From NCBI GenBank assembly GCA_003427395.1, contig BFEA01000024.1, positions 311,925 to 375,924 on the forward strand: a DNA stretch of 64,000 bases, given 5' to 3'. The notes below the pieces were generated by a model. That model saw only the letters and a list, made by a program, of their open reading frames with translations, searched no databases and had not been told where the DNA came from. Shown here one piece after another: positions 53,571-64,000 of this stretch (within the stretch, counting starts at the first letter, position 1; every line of letters starts with the position of its first letter). The DNA is from Chara braunii. Lineage: Eukaryota > Streptophyta > Charophyceae > Charales > Characeae. Both the position numbers and the translations under genes were made by a program.

Positions 53571-54510
53571 TCTAGTCTGCAGGTCACTTTCACATCTGAG
53601 GAAAAATGTTTAGTGGCTGACAGCGGAAGCTGGCGTTATGACCGTAGGTGTCACGCCACTTATTTTTCCCCCTTTTATTTTCCTTTGTTTCCTTTTAATT
53701 TATTCTATTAAATTTTGAAAATTCAAATTATTAAAGATGCAGAATCTTGGAAGCTATTTCAATCCCCTTTTTAGAGTACGGGGATCGAGTAGGCAGTGAT
53801 CCTATAGAAGAGAGGGAGATGTGTCATTGGCAACTGGGGCAAAGGCATCCCCGTTGCACTAAGTACGGGTGAGTCGAAGAGGGAGGACCGGGCAGCAAAG
53901 TCAGCGCGTGGGTTCGTTCGTGTGTGTGTGTGCGCTGGGTGTTCAGTTCTGGCTATTCTGGAGCTTGGTAGCCTAGCACCGTAAACAGTCCATTCGAAAA
54001 AGGGCTCAGCTATGGCGTGTAGCAACGGTCTTTTCGGCTATAGGCCAGGGCACCTGAGGTTTTACTGGAGCTGGGAACCTATGTGAGAAGAGGAGGCTAC
54101 AGTGGATGTCTGCTTGAGTAACAGTAAAAGTGACGGGGCGGTTAAGCAAAAAATCAATATCTACGGAGGGAAAAACAGGAGATGAGGGAGGGTGGAAAAG
54201 TGCAGGGGGTAGTCATTGAGGCTCGCAACAGAGCAGAGAGATGGTGCAGGATGGATGGAGTGACCGCGACCCTGAAGGTTACGGTTACTTATCACGAGAA
54301 AGAGACTTCCACTAGCACGACTGAGAGAGAGCAGCAAGAGCTGGACTGAGATTCAAAGGTTGAGTCCGAGGCCAGCGATGCGCAGACTCGGTCGTGGCAT
54401 GGGCTGGAGCAGTGGAGGCGAGAACACCCGCCAGCCGAGTTGGTAGAGGACAACCCAGAGGCCAGCTCGCCCTAGCAGAGAGACTGAGGCGGTGTGACGG
54501 TTACGGGTCG

Positions 54511-54512
<2 letters not shown>
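53571..54512. other. Unrecognised stretch
   Basis: No gene recognised; short frames only. Confidence 0.3.

Positions 54513-54562
<50 letters not shown>
54513..54562. repeat. (GA)n microsatellite
   Basis: About 25 GA units. Confidence 0.95.
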
Positions 54563-54566
<4 letters not shown>

Positions 54567-57500
54567 GCGCGATACGTGGCAGGGCTGCGTGTGTGCAAAT
54601 GCAAAGAATGCTCAGAGTGTTGACGTCCATGTTGACTCTCACATGCAGGAAGCTAAAGAGGGGACACATGTGCGGACCAGAGCCGAGACCAAGCCCCCTA
54701 GGTGGTTGTGAGTAAGCCACTGGGAGTGGGCAGTTTTCAAGGAGCTTCACACATGATTGGGAGAGAAGAGCCATGCGTGACGCGTGAACACTATGGTGGC
54801 GGGTCTCAGAGAGCGCTCAAGGACAGTAGACGTCGTTGTTGACGACAACATTCCCCTTGTGTAGAGCGCGTCCGCAACTCCTGGACAGAGTTAGTAACAT
54901 TGCGTCCGCCAAGCTGGGACAATCACAAGAAAACAAACGGGGGTTGAGCCTGCGTGACTGTGTGGAAGAGTGTCCGTGCCCAAGCCCAAGCGAGAGCGCT
55001 ACGCCTGAGTACGTGGTTGGGGTCACCCTCCATTTGGGTGACCCATCTCGCCAGTCGTTGCAGGTCGCAGCACTATCAGTTTCGTCGGATTATCGTGATA
55101 AGCCTGGGGTGGGCTTTTTTCACCATGTGCTTGGTCTCTAGGCTAGAGAGAATGTGCGCACTTGCCTTTTTGAACTCGTGCCTAACGATGTTGCTTTCTT
55201 GAATGAGCGAACACGAATGGAATTGGGGTTCTCATACTGTGCACTTCAGGCGTAATCAGTGAGACAGCGGGCCGACTATCACGAGAAAGAGAGGACTAGG
55301 TGGACACGATTGTGAGAAAGTCACGCTCACAGCAAGCTATGAGGAAGAGGCAAAGAGGTTGCGAAATAGACTGACCAATCATCACTTACCTGGGATTGGT
55401 TTCCGCTGCACTCCCGGGGAATAAGTTGTTTTCCTCTTTTTCGTCCTTTCGGAAGCTGGAAAGTGTGTATGCCTTTCTGGGTGCGTGCCTATGGTGGTAA
55501 TTCTCTCGAAATAAACGAGACAAGAAATGGACTTAAACACACGCGTCTTGTGAACTGAGTGGGATCAGCGTGACAACGGGCCAACTGTCGAGTACGTGAG
55601 GCATCGAGTAATTAAGGGCTATCCCACGACGCCAACATGTTCGAGGGGAGTGGGCAGTCATAGCTTAGAAATGAGAGTGGGTGAGGTTTCCCTTGCAGCT
55701 GGTGCCATGTATGACGTAGCGAGAAGGTCTCCAGAGCACAGGCAAAACCCGAAGAAGAGAGCATGATGGCCTATCGAGGTCCAGAGCAAGGGAATATATC
55801 AGTTGACGTCATCCTATGGCATTGCTAACGCAGGTCAATCTTCCAGAAGCAGTGCGCCCTCCTCGTTAGTCTGAGTTTTTAGCGAGGTTTCCTTGAGAGA
55901 AGAGCATACATGATGTCGAGGATGCTATTATTAGCAGTAGATTCCAGCTAGCAGCCGCTGCGACCCTCGTCCAGATATGTGAGGTATTCTCTCTGTGAGG
56001 CAGTGACTAGGCGGTATAGAGGTGATGGCGTATGAATGACGTGTGTACAGAGAGGAGATATGGGTGAGAATAGTGAGAGGGAAGGTTAAAATGAGCGACT
56101 TACTTAGGGGATAGAAATTGTGTCGCCTCTGATTTGTTTTATATACTGTCTTGAGCTGCGCGTGAAGGGTGTCATGGTTGGCTATAATGTAGAAATAAAG
56201 GGTATGTGGTGAACGCTCCACGGGAAGACACGGCGCTTATCAAACCTAGGTAGAGTTTTAATTGAGTTATTTTGGTACTTGAGTCGACAGTATGCGTGCA
56301 GTATGAGGTTGAGCGCATGGACAAGTTTTCTTAAATCACGTACGAAAGACGTGAGCTAAAAACGATGACGCTATCAACGGTGTAAGTTACATAATATTTC
56401 TCCTTTTAATTGATCACGCTCTGTGTGATGACTCGGTCATGAATGGGTCGTGCATGAAAAGAAGTTGTTCTCGGCCAAGGTGAGTGGGGGAAAACAAGTA
56501 AGCGCAATTGATTGTTAACATTATTGGGTTTTTAGTAAACGACGTACTTTACCCTGGTCAGACTCTCACAAGCATCCCGAATCTGGCTACTAAGGAGAAG
56601 TCACATAGACTATTGCGACCGATTTCACAAGGGGATCTTGTACGAGTTGGGCTAATGAACATTGACGACTCTGAGTAACTTACCTGTGACTGGACTGAGA
56701 AAAACTAGCTTTGTTGAATGAACTCACTCTTAGCCGAAATGGGGTAGGGCCTCGTGTTACAGCTGTGAGTTGTGGAAAGGTCGGGTCCGACATACTACTT
56801 GATCAGTATTATGGCAAGGGGTACTTACCGTCGGTTAAGTCTCCTATGTGAAATTCGAGAACGGGCCGCATGTGGTAGGCGAGTAACAGAAGAAGGGAAA
56901 AACACAGAGGAGTCGTAAGTGGGTTCTGCCAATGATTAGTCAATTGTAAAACGTTGGACTCTCGACGAGGCCGAGTAGGGAGGAGGATTGTCACGGTCCT
57001 CTCTCTCGTTCGTTCATTCTCACGTGAAGGGCAAACGGAAAACGGTTACTTGGTGAGCCGTCAAGCGGCTCTAAGCATCAAATTTTGTGTTTCTCCAATC
57101 GATTGGATGAGTCAGAGGGGAAGAACCTTAAGAAAAGTGGCTTATATTCTTGCTAAATTATTGGTTGATGGTGATTAAATTAAAATCTTGTATACTGAAT
57201 CAGGTTTAACGAGTTTGTGGGTCATGTTATAGCAAGTCTTATCCAATAGTGTTTGTACCATAGTTGAGTAAAAATAAAAATGAGCACTATATAACATTGT
57301 GCCTGAGGGTTGTGGTCTGATTTACATGTGAGTGGGGAAAGAACAAATATACAGAGTGTGTGCTTTGTTTTCACAAACATAGCTATGAGCTGTATAGCAC
57401 GGGTTCCTCACGGGGAGGGGGTTGAACGGGTTAGGACAATACCTGAGGCCATTATTGTTCCCTGTATGTTGTGAATCGGTGTTCGGGCTGCTCTAAACGG

Positions 57501-57930
57501 GTAACCTCCCTTGAGGTACTCAACTCGCGTGCCAAGCGTGTGAACCAGCAACTTGAAATTATATTCAGCAGTCGCCCTGGTAAGGCTAAATGGTATTGTC
57601 TCGGTGGTCTCGGTAACCCATCCCAGTAAAGCCTAGCTATCTGACTTTTGTACCCTCCTTGAACGACGACTATAGATTTTCACTCAACCACGGACTTGTA
57701 TCAGTACTCGAACTATGCTCAATAAAAGTCTACGGACCAAGGTCGACTGGGAAGATAACAGTCCAGCAGCGATCAGATAGGGCTCTCAGAGCGGGCTCCT
57801 TGACCGATCTCCATATCTGTCTCTAAACTTGAGCACACTCCCGCCAAAACCTTCCGCGGGCTGCATCATCGATGACTTAAACCTTGGGGAGTGGAAGGAA
57901 TCATGAAGAAAGGTGAAACCTTAGTGACGA
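54563..57930. other. Long region without a recognised gene
   Basis: Frames such as 54836-55141 show no similarity. Short recurring phrases occur, for example CAGTGAGACAGCGGGCCGACTATC (55253) and CAGCGTGACAACGGGCCAACTGTC (55566). The style matches 35.9-39.3 kb and 58-60 kb, so these may belong to one diverged large-element or intergenic class. Confidence 0.3.
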
Positions 57931-57933
57931 AAT

Positions 57934-58131
57934 GTGAGGTTATTATGGGAAGATAAGGCTGTCCTGAGTATGAAGCACTTGAAAATAGACTTGAGGGAGA
58001 ATGTAATTCGGAGGGTTAAGGAGGAAAATATCATCGAATATGTGTTTGAGTTTCGAGATCGGAATGGCAAGCTACATAGCACCGACTCCTTCTCAGAAAC
58101 GATAGAGCAGGCCCGAGCAAGGCTTAAGTGA
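57934..58131 (+). pseudogene. Short-ORF module M2, function unknown
   Basis: 65 residues: MKHLKIDLRENVIRRVKEEN, IIEYVFEFRDRNGKLHSTDS, FSETIEQARARLK. It resembles M1 at 39360 across about 45 residues. Predicted helix, strand, helix. The coding text ends in TTAAGTGAACG, where M1 has GTAAGTGACC, so a splice donor may have been lost here. A pyrimidine-rich tract and CAG/TAG acceptor-like site lie about 420 bases downstream, before the next ORF. Confidence 0.35.
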
Positions 58132-58553
58132 ACGTGAAAGGTTCTGAGGCTTCTTTATCAGCAGTCCTCAAAAGTCAAACAACACACAAGGATCAACAAT
58201 GGTTATTATCTCAGCCTCACGTTATCAAGCGATTAATAGTCATTGATTTGTTATTTCAACAACGTTTAGCCACTCAAGTTACCAGGAAATCTTGACCAAG
58301 ATCATTCAGCGCTCAATCATTGCAGGTTGACATTGAGACCAATATCAATTAGTATGTGCATTCACCAAAATAATTAAGACCCTCTTAAGTGTTCACCTCT
58401 ACCCATGAGCGCAATTCAATCTTTCCTTTTAGTGAATCAGTCTTAGTCAGCCTCAACATCATAGCCCTCAAAGATGCAGTCCAGTATCGATACGTGAGTG
58501 CAGTTGGCTTCAAACAAGGAAACCTATCTATTTTTGTTGTTTTCATCTCACTA

Positions 58554-59065
58554 GTTATGCAGCAGGCACTATCCTCGACCCGAGACTCTACGTGAAGAAA
58601 GGCAAGGAGACTCATGAAAATTTTGAGTTAGTTTGGATCTCAGCGGCTAGATACCTTGAGGAGAGAGAGAGGGAGCTAGACGAAAGTGGAGTGAAGCTGA
58701 TTCGCAGCTTCGGAGCAAAGCTCTATACAGTTAACCCCAAGCCTCCAGTTCCTTTTACTCTCACTGATGGTTTTTATTGGGGTGAACTGGTGTATCTAGC
58801 CAAGAGGTACATTTCGCCTGCAATAATTGATTATGAGGCAGTGACTGAGCCATCAGAGTTCCAACATCTCAGACGAGGGATCTTCTCTCGACCATATCTC
58901 CCTACACCATGGGAGAAGTTTTGCGCTATGGTTGACTTTCGTGTCATGAAACTTGGTTGGAAATGTTCAGAGCTCGCAGGCTTCAAGAAGCTCTACATCG
59001 AGAGACCACAACCTCAGGCAGTACAGAGACTTGGCTCAAAGTATAGGAAACATACAACAAGATGA
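58554..59065 (+). CDS. Unknown ORF, possibly a downstream exon
   Basis: Open for about 170 codons to a stop at 59063-59065. The only listed start is a GTG at 58592, but the frame is open upstream to an acceptor-like TTTTCATCTCACTAG at about 58540-58554, after which it reads YAAGTILDPRLYVKKGKETH. Later segments: LVWISAARYLEERERELDES, TLTDGFYWGELVYLAKRYIS, RPYLPTPWEKFCAMVDF. The protein-like composition and lack of repeats argue for real coding. No family recognised. It may be an exon following module M2. Confidence 0.35.
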
Positions 59066-59340
59066 GAGATTGAGTGTATTATCCAGAGGGATGAGTGAGA
59101 ATCCCTGACTAATGCTGACCATGCTCTCATCATGAGTACTCTCTAAGATTATTATGAGTTCTCATTCTTCCCTCACTCATGTTGTCATTGCTCAAGTTAG
59201 TCAGTTTTGCTTCTTTTGCATTGACTCTGCCAGATGATTATGCTTTTGATGATTTTGTCACAGTTCTCAAAATTAGAAAATTGCCAAGCCTAATGCATGC
59301 ATGACATACCAAAATTTCATGATTATTATTTGCATAATCT

Positions 59341-59482
59341 TTGTTGTTCCGAATCAAAATTAAAAATTCCTAAGACCGGGGACCGGCGAAGACCGCAATT
59401 TAAGGGTCTCGCTCGAAGCCGAACGCACACAACAGGAAGCGATTTGCCTTAATTAATTAATTTATTTAATTCAGAACAACAT
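59341..59482. repeat. Short inverted-repeat element (about 140 bp)
   Basis: Left end GTTGTTCCGAATCAAAATTAA; right end, reverse-complemented, GTTGTTCTGAATTAAATAAA. An imperfect 20-24 base inverted repeat around a 90-base GC-richer core, MITE-like. No target duplication was seen. Confidence 0.5.
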
Positions 59483-60300
59483 CCAAAATCCTGCGTGACA
59501 GCCTGTTGGCTTTTTGGTCGCTCGAAGAGGCCTGACTAGAAAAAAAAGTGCGACAAAAATTGAGTCGTTGTCGGGGACATGAAAATCTTTCGTGTTAGGA
59601 ACGAGCCTGGGTCAGTGACAACTTTGAGTTTTTATTAGGACATGACTGTTGATAATGTCTGAATTTTCAGATTGACTTTGACATCATGAGTGGGTCATTA
59701 TTTTACTGGAAGTTTTCAGTCGCTAACGGGGTCTTATCTCCTCATGTGTGAGGTACCACACTGGACCGGAGAAGGAGACTGACGTTATTCATTGGAGAGG
59801 AATCAGGCTTGATCACAGGTATGCCTTATGAGCCCTTGATGTCCTTGAAGATCTGAGTAAGAAGAGAACGAGTCAGAGGGTAAGAGATTCAATCAAGAAT
59901 GCTAACTGCTGATTCACTGAAAGAACTCTCAAAATTTACTATTAAACGGGTATTTCCCTATCAGTATGAGCATTGTTGGGTTTACCACTCTGGCAGTTTG
60001 ACCATCCGTGTAGTACTGGCTCACTTTTTGGAGCGAGATATCCATGATATTCGTCCCTAAGCCAAGAAGGGAGGCTGCAACGACGGTGAACCCTTTAACT
60101 GGTTATAAAAAATTGTTGTTCAGTCTATCTACGACGAAAGACAAATCTAATTAAACGAAAGAAGAAAGTGGAATGGGGGTTAATGCCTGTAACCTATGAG
60201 ACAATTCCAACTCCTTTTATTCCTGAGAGTTATTGTAAAGGAAGTAATTGGTTGCCAATAGTTAACATGGTACTGAGTTGGAAGAAATGAGAAGGCGGTC

Positions 60301-61025
60301 ATGAGAACAAGAAAAACGTCAGCAGAGGAAATCAGACATAGAAGACTGAAATTTGATAGAGGTTCAGGTCCGAGCAAGGAAAAGGTCGAGTGTCTCATCA
60401 GATCACTGAATGTTTTAAGTGAGAGAGAAGTGTTCCCATACAAAATTGTCAAATATGAGATGGTCGAGAGTGGATGGGAGCAAGAACGATTCTATGTCAT
60501 GACATTCTACTTTACAGATCTAGACACATATTATGTAAGAATTTATGTTCCTAAACAAAGGAGTGTTGATGCTGTGTATGGGAGATGCTGAAGATTTGCC
60601 TAAGAAGTTGTACTGAAAGAGAAAGAGAGACTCGAGAGAGAAAATAAGTGTTTCATTGGATCTACTCAGCTTGCATTCTTTGAGAAAATAAGTGTCCTCC
60701 TTTACCTGATGTTTTGTCAAGAAACAATTGGTCTGCTGTGATTGAGTTTGCACTTAAAGTGAGAAGAGACCAAAGACACAAATGAGACGATCATACCTAC
60801 CTTCAAAAGTGAAACCCTGGATTAGGTTGGGAAATGGATATAGGAAGCTGAGTAAGGAAGATTCTGATAAACTGCCTAATTCTCTTAATTCTATAACAAG
60901 GAGAGCGGTGATCTCCTACCAAATCGTGAGGTATGTATGTTCTTACCTGTTATTTTATTGACCTTGATGAGTTTGATATTGGGAGCTACGTGCCACGACA
61001 TAGGTTTGAAGAGTGTAGAAGCGGT
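60301..61025 (+). pseudogene. Tandem short-ORF modules M3 and M4, function unknown
   Basis: M3 (60301-60591, 96 residues) has KEKVECLIRSLNVLSEREVF, PYKIVKYEMV and RFYVMTFYFTDLDTYYVRIY. About 445 bases on, M4 gives RKLSKEDSDKLPNSLNSITR, ISYQIVRY and, after a shift, CYFIDLDEFDIGSYVPRHRF. The trailing DNA also repeats (GGTCTGCTGTGATTGAGTTT at 60730; GGTCAGTTATGATAGATTTT at 61170). So this is a diverged tandem array with a period near 440 bp. M1/M2 and M7 share the helix-then-strand pattern. No known domain. Confidence 0.4.
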
Positions 61026-61179
61026 CAATATTGGCAACGAGCATCAGATGTTGTGCATGATGAAAAAAAAAGGCTTGGATGAGTAGGGGATAACTTCTCT
61101 TAGAGTACTTACGTCAGGCCTTTTACTAGGATACAATCTCCACTTGTTGAAGGACTTATGTTTTCAAGGAATAAGTGGT

Positions 61180-61315
61180 CAGTTATGATAGATTTTGTGT
61201 GAAAGGTGAAGAGGGTTCAAGGAGAATACTCCCGGCAGCAAGGATAACTGTTGTGATATATTTTGTATAAAAGATGAAGAGGGTTCAAGGAGAATACTCT
61301 TGGCAGCAAGGATAT
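61180..61315. repeat. Tandem duplication, 68-bp unit, two copies
   Basis: Each unit contains GAAGAGGGTTCAAGGAGAAT, ACTC and GGCAGCAAGGATA. The copies start 68 bases apart (for example GAGGGTTCAA at 61211 and 61279). Confidence 0.85.
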
Positions 61316-61623
61316 ATGCTGTGAGAGGTAGACTTTATGAAGTAATTGGGTCTAATAATCCCTTTGTAATCTTGAGATGCGAGACTTGTGTAAGAGGGCG
61401 AATAATATTTCACATTCCAGTAGTCAAGTTCTTGAACACAGGCAGCTTGGACGTAAGGGTTTACACTTCGGTATGCCTAGAAAAGGAAGTTGGTTATTTT
61501 GAATGTCGGTTAGGAGTTTATATCAGTCTTATAAGGACAAAAAAGTGGCTGGAAAAATTAGAGAGGAAAGTAACTTGGGGAGAAGGAATAAGACAATTTG
61601 AGAAACTCCCTAGTTTTTTTTAA
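61300..61623 (+). pseudogene. Short-ORF module M5, function unknown
   Basis: 107 residues from a non-ATG-like start region: RIYAVRGRLYEVIGSNNPFV, GRIIFHIPVVKFLNTGSLDV, RVYTSVCLEKEVGYFECR. Position in the array and the strand-rich LDVRVY segment suggest it is a diverged member of the M3/M4 series. The last part, from 61552, is included in a 214-bp tandem duplication, so its end exists twice. Confidence 0.3.
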
Positions 61624-61980
61624 ACTACTGATGACTTTGACGACAGGAGAGACTAGTCACCTCTTCTAAAAACCATTGTCATTGTAGGTAACGTAAGGAA
61701 CAATGACTTCATAGTGATGATAAAGTCCCTACTCTTAAATACTTTTGAATACCAGTTCGAGATCCATGAAAAATTACAGAGGAAAGTAACTTGGGGAGAA
61801 GGAATAAGACAATTTGAAAAACTCCCTAGTTTTTTTTAACTACTGATGGCTTTGGCGACAGGAGAGACTGGTCACCTCTTCTGGAAACCATTGTCATAGT
61901 AGGTAACGTAAGGAAGAGTGACTTCATAGTGATGATAAAGTCCCTACTCTTAAATATTTTTGAACACCAGTTCGAGATCC
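61552..61980. repeat. Tandem duplication, about 214-bp unit, two copies
   Basis: Units about 61552-61766 and 61767-61980 begin GAAAAATTAGAGAGGAAAGT and GAAAAATTACAGAGGAAAGT. They share CTTGGGGAGAAGGAATAAGA and CTCCCTAGTTTTTTTTAA and run to CAGTTCGAGATCC. More than 90 percent identical by eye. Confidence 0.92.
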
Positions 61981-62227
61981 CTGACTATATTCATCCTGAG
62001 ATCTACCTCCCCTAACATTGTTCATGATGGTCGATAATGCCTGGAACGGTTGATCAGCTAACATTCGGGGTTGTATTGGAAGGTAGAGTTGTTAAGACAG
62101 AAGAGACTCTTCGGATCTCAGACACAGGTCTCTCTGCTTTGGATGAACTTGCGTTTCTGTAACCTTTCTTTGATCAGATGACAGACTGCGCTCTAAGAGT
62201 CATCACTGACCACACTGAGATCAACTA

Positions 62228-62599
62228 TTTACTGAAGGTAATGAGAGTGAGAATTATTGAGAGAATATCATATCACTATTCTAGAGAACGAGTCTCTCTT
62301 GCTAGAAGAATCAACAGCGGTTCGTAAGCTATGCAAATTGACTATGAGATTGTAGATCTGATACGATACTTTATGATCAGGGTACTGTGAAAAGGTATAA
62401 CAAAAGATTGAGTAGGGATGATGAAAGAAAACTGATTGAAGGTTATATTGGAAGACTGCGAAGTATTGCATTACCTTTGATCACCACCCAGTTTACTATT
62501 GCCTACATTCTCTATATACAAAACTCTCAAGGGGTAGAGCAAACAAGAGAAGGGAGAAACGAGTCTGTATCCCTTGCAAGAAGAGTAAGGGAAAAATAA
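62228..62599 (+). pseudogene. Short-ORF modules M6/M7, function unknown
   Basis: Around 62240 the text RIIERISYHYSRERVSLARRINS is readable; the frame at 62387-62599 has KRYNKRLSRDDERKLIEGYI, TQFTIAYILYIQN and ends NESVSLARRVREK. The VSLARR end is shared by both, and LSRDDERKL resembles LSKEDSDKL of M4. This supports one more repeat step of the array just before the gag-like ORF at 62617. Confidence 0.35.
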
Positions 62600-62616
62600 G
62601 AAAGAGGAGTACAAAA

Positions 62617-63696
62617 GTGACAGGAAGAGAGATAAGAGATTATCAGGGGAAGTTTATGGTTAAAATGGCAGGACGAGGGAGACCTAGCTCTTCTGCAGGG
62701 ACTAACGACGAGACCCTGATTGGTACCATACGAGAACTGGTCGAGAGAGTTAACACGATAAAAGGAGGGTCAGATATTGCAAGGACAAAGAGGCCAGATG
62801 AGAGGACTCCATGCTTAAGAGGTCCTCAAGTAAATGATTTCTTGGATGAGTATGAATTGTTCGGGCTCGGCTATGGTTGGACAGACAAACAACGACTCAA
62901 GCACCTTTTGTCTTATTGTGACATTGACTCGAGGTTGGCTGTTCAAGAGTTGATGGAAGAGGCTACAACATGTGAAAAAGTCAAAGAAAGAATGAAGAGG
63001 GAACTTGAGAAAGACTCTGTCTCAACTACTACCAAGGACCTACTCAACATCAGAAGAGCTAAGTATGACACCTTTAATGTCTTCCTTCAAACTTTTATCA
63101 GAACAACTAGGAGAATCCCATATTTGGATGAGGCTCAAAGATGCCATATTTTTTTGACTAATTTTATAGATAATGAGAGACAAACTGTTCTCAATCAAGC
63201 TCGACACTACCCTCTCAGATGTGATGAAATGGTTGAAATAGTCAGAACTCTGCCTACGGTCTCACACAAGAAGTGGTTACTGAATCAGATCAGTACGCTG
63301 ACTAAAGACTGGGAGACCGAGAACGGTATGAGCAGAGGGAACAATTTTAGTGTTGAAAATCTTATTCAACGAGTTATAACCAATTACATGCCTGCTAACC
63401 ATGTCGATGATGAAAAAAGGAAGAAGAAGGCTGAAAGCGAAGATGAAGATGATGATGATGATGATGATGACTATCGTAAAAGAGGACATTCCTCCAGGTC
63501 AAGAAAGAATAAAGGAAATGGTGAAAAAAAGAACAGAGAGAAAAGAAAGTATGATGAACGTCCAATGAAGAGTTATGTCTGTTATTATTGTGGTGAGGGA
63601 GGTCATACTTCCACCTACTGTAAACCATTGGAGGAGGATGTGAAGAGTGAGGTGGCAAACAAGGATGCAATGAGTCATGTTTGTGACAGTTCATGA
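62617..63696 (+). CDS. Gag-like CCHC zinc-knuckle protein
   Basis: A 359-residue intact ORF; the ATG most likely used is at 62617, with further in-frame ATGs at 62656 and 62665 (start MAGRGRPSSSAGTN). A helical capsid-like region covers about residues 60-230 (VNDFLDEYELFGLGYGWTDK, TTKDLLNIRRAKYDTFNVFL, RCDEMVEIVRTLP). Then come an acidic run of eight aspartates, a lysine/arginine-rich basic region, and a CX2CX4HX4C knuckle (CYYCGEGGHTSTYC) near residue 325. This is the layout of a retrotransposon Gag. No LTR, protease or RT was seen within the window; the next 300 bases have a GTATGAG donor-like site at 63725. It could be a gag of an element continuing beyond 64000, or a domesticated gag. Confidence 0.65.
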   Translation: MTGREIRDYQGKFMVKMAGRGRPSSSAGTNDETLIGTIRELVERVNTIKGGSDIARTKRPDERTPCLRGPQVNDFLDEYELFGLGYGWTDKQRLKHLLSYCDIDSRLAVQELMEEATTCEKVKERMKRELEKDSVSTTTKDLLNIRRAKYDTFNVFLQTFIRTTRRIPYLDEAQRCHIFLTNFIDNERQTVLNQARHYPLRCDEMVEIVRTLPTVSHKKWLLNQISTLTKDWETENGMSRGNNFSVENLIQRVITNYMPANHVDDEKRKKKAESEDEDDDDDDDDYRKRGHSSRSRKNKGNGEKKNREKRKYDERPMKSYVCYYCGEGGHTSTYCKPLEEDVKSEVANKDAMSHVCDSS

Positions 63697-64000
63697 AACA
63701 AACTGGATCTTAGACACCCCGAAGGTATGAGACTTTTTGCCATTAAACATGAGGAAAAAATGAAGAAAAAAAAGAAGAGAAAAGTCAATGTAAAATGTTT
63801 ATTTTTTCATCGGTGAATTGCCTGAAGGGCTTGTGCAAAAATTGATGACTCTCTTTCATTGATTGAATTGCCTCTATAGTCTCTAACTTTACTGAAAGAC
63901 ATGTCTGACGATGTTTTTTCAGGTGGGCTATTGTTGAGAGGGAGTTCTGTTTCTCGGACTTCTTCTAAGCTAGTAGCATTTTCACCTAGCGAGCCCGCCT
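63697..64000. other. Region downstream of the gag-like ORF, window end
   Basis: A second frame overlapping the stop reads VTVHETNWILDTPK and ends at a GTATGAG at 63725. A pyrimidine-rich tract and TTTTTTCAG at about 63913-63921 could be an acceptor. An intron of about 195 bases is possible but unproven. Confidence 0.3.

Noticed and set aside
59375-59430. A possible ribosomal RNA fragment (GACCGGGGACCGGCGAAGACC)
   Set aside because: The phrase resembles rRNA only superficially, and the flanks show no conserved rRNA helices. It lies inside a small inverted-repeat element.

Overview
The window looks like nuclear DNA of a repeat-rich eukaryote, and I found no confident single-copy host gene. The density of Ty3/Gypsy chromoviruses, primer-binding sites complementary to initiator-methionine tRNA (TGGTATCAGAGC type), plant-like LINEs with a C-terminal zinc-binding module, hAT-like non-autonomous elements and many long microsatellites points to a plant-lineage genome. 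My best guess is a charophyte alga such as Chara; this is inference, not something the sequence proves. Short N runs (11121-11221, 40065-40147, scattered near 27125-27186) mark assembly gaps.

Layout. 0.5-2.8 kb: 3' part of a LINE (N1, + strand). 2.8-4.8 kb and 10.6-15.25 kb: a second LINE of the same family (N2, +), whose two parts flank a decayed minus-strand chromovirus (G1, about 4.84-10.59 kb). A hAT-like element (10999-11860) sits inside N2 with a clean 8-bp target duplication. 17.3-21.8 kb: a third copy of this LINE family (N3, -), with the best preserved reverse transcriptase. 22.6-24.3 kb: an unrelated LINE fragment (N4, +). 25319-34120: an almost complete chromovirus (G2, +) with both LTRs, primer-binding site, polypurine tract, gag, protease, RT/RNase H, integrase and chromodomain. 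34172-34922: a second hAT-like element in a TA tract. 35-45.5 kb: mostly unrecognised DNA with microsatellites, a tRNA-derived SINE candidate and a few small hydrophobic ORFs. About 46-52.6 kb: a third chromovirus (G3, +), cut off in integrase. 52.6-57.9 kb: unrecognised DNA. 57.9-62.6 kb: decayed, partly tandem short-ORF modules leading to an intact CCHC gag-like ORF at 62617-63696.

How the parts work together. In each chromovirus gag gives capsid and nucleocapsid, and pol gives protease, RT, RNase H and a chromodomain integrase. In all three copies the protease frame is -1 relative to the nucleocapsid frame. In G2 a textbook slippery heptamer (GGGAAAC, 29476-29482) lies in the correct phase 12 nt before the gag stop codon. 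It is followed by a stem-loop whose loop can pair with a downstream segment, as expected of a programmed -1 ribosomal frameshift signal. Other points of note are ten copies of GACGTGGC, a bZIP-type site, in the LTR/leader of G3; a hairpin motif shared by two unrelated element breakpoints; and the module array at 57.9-62.6 kb.
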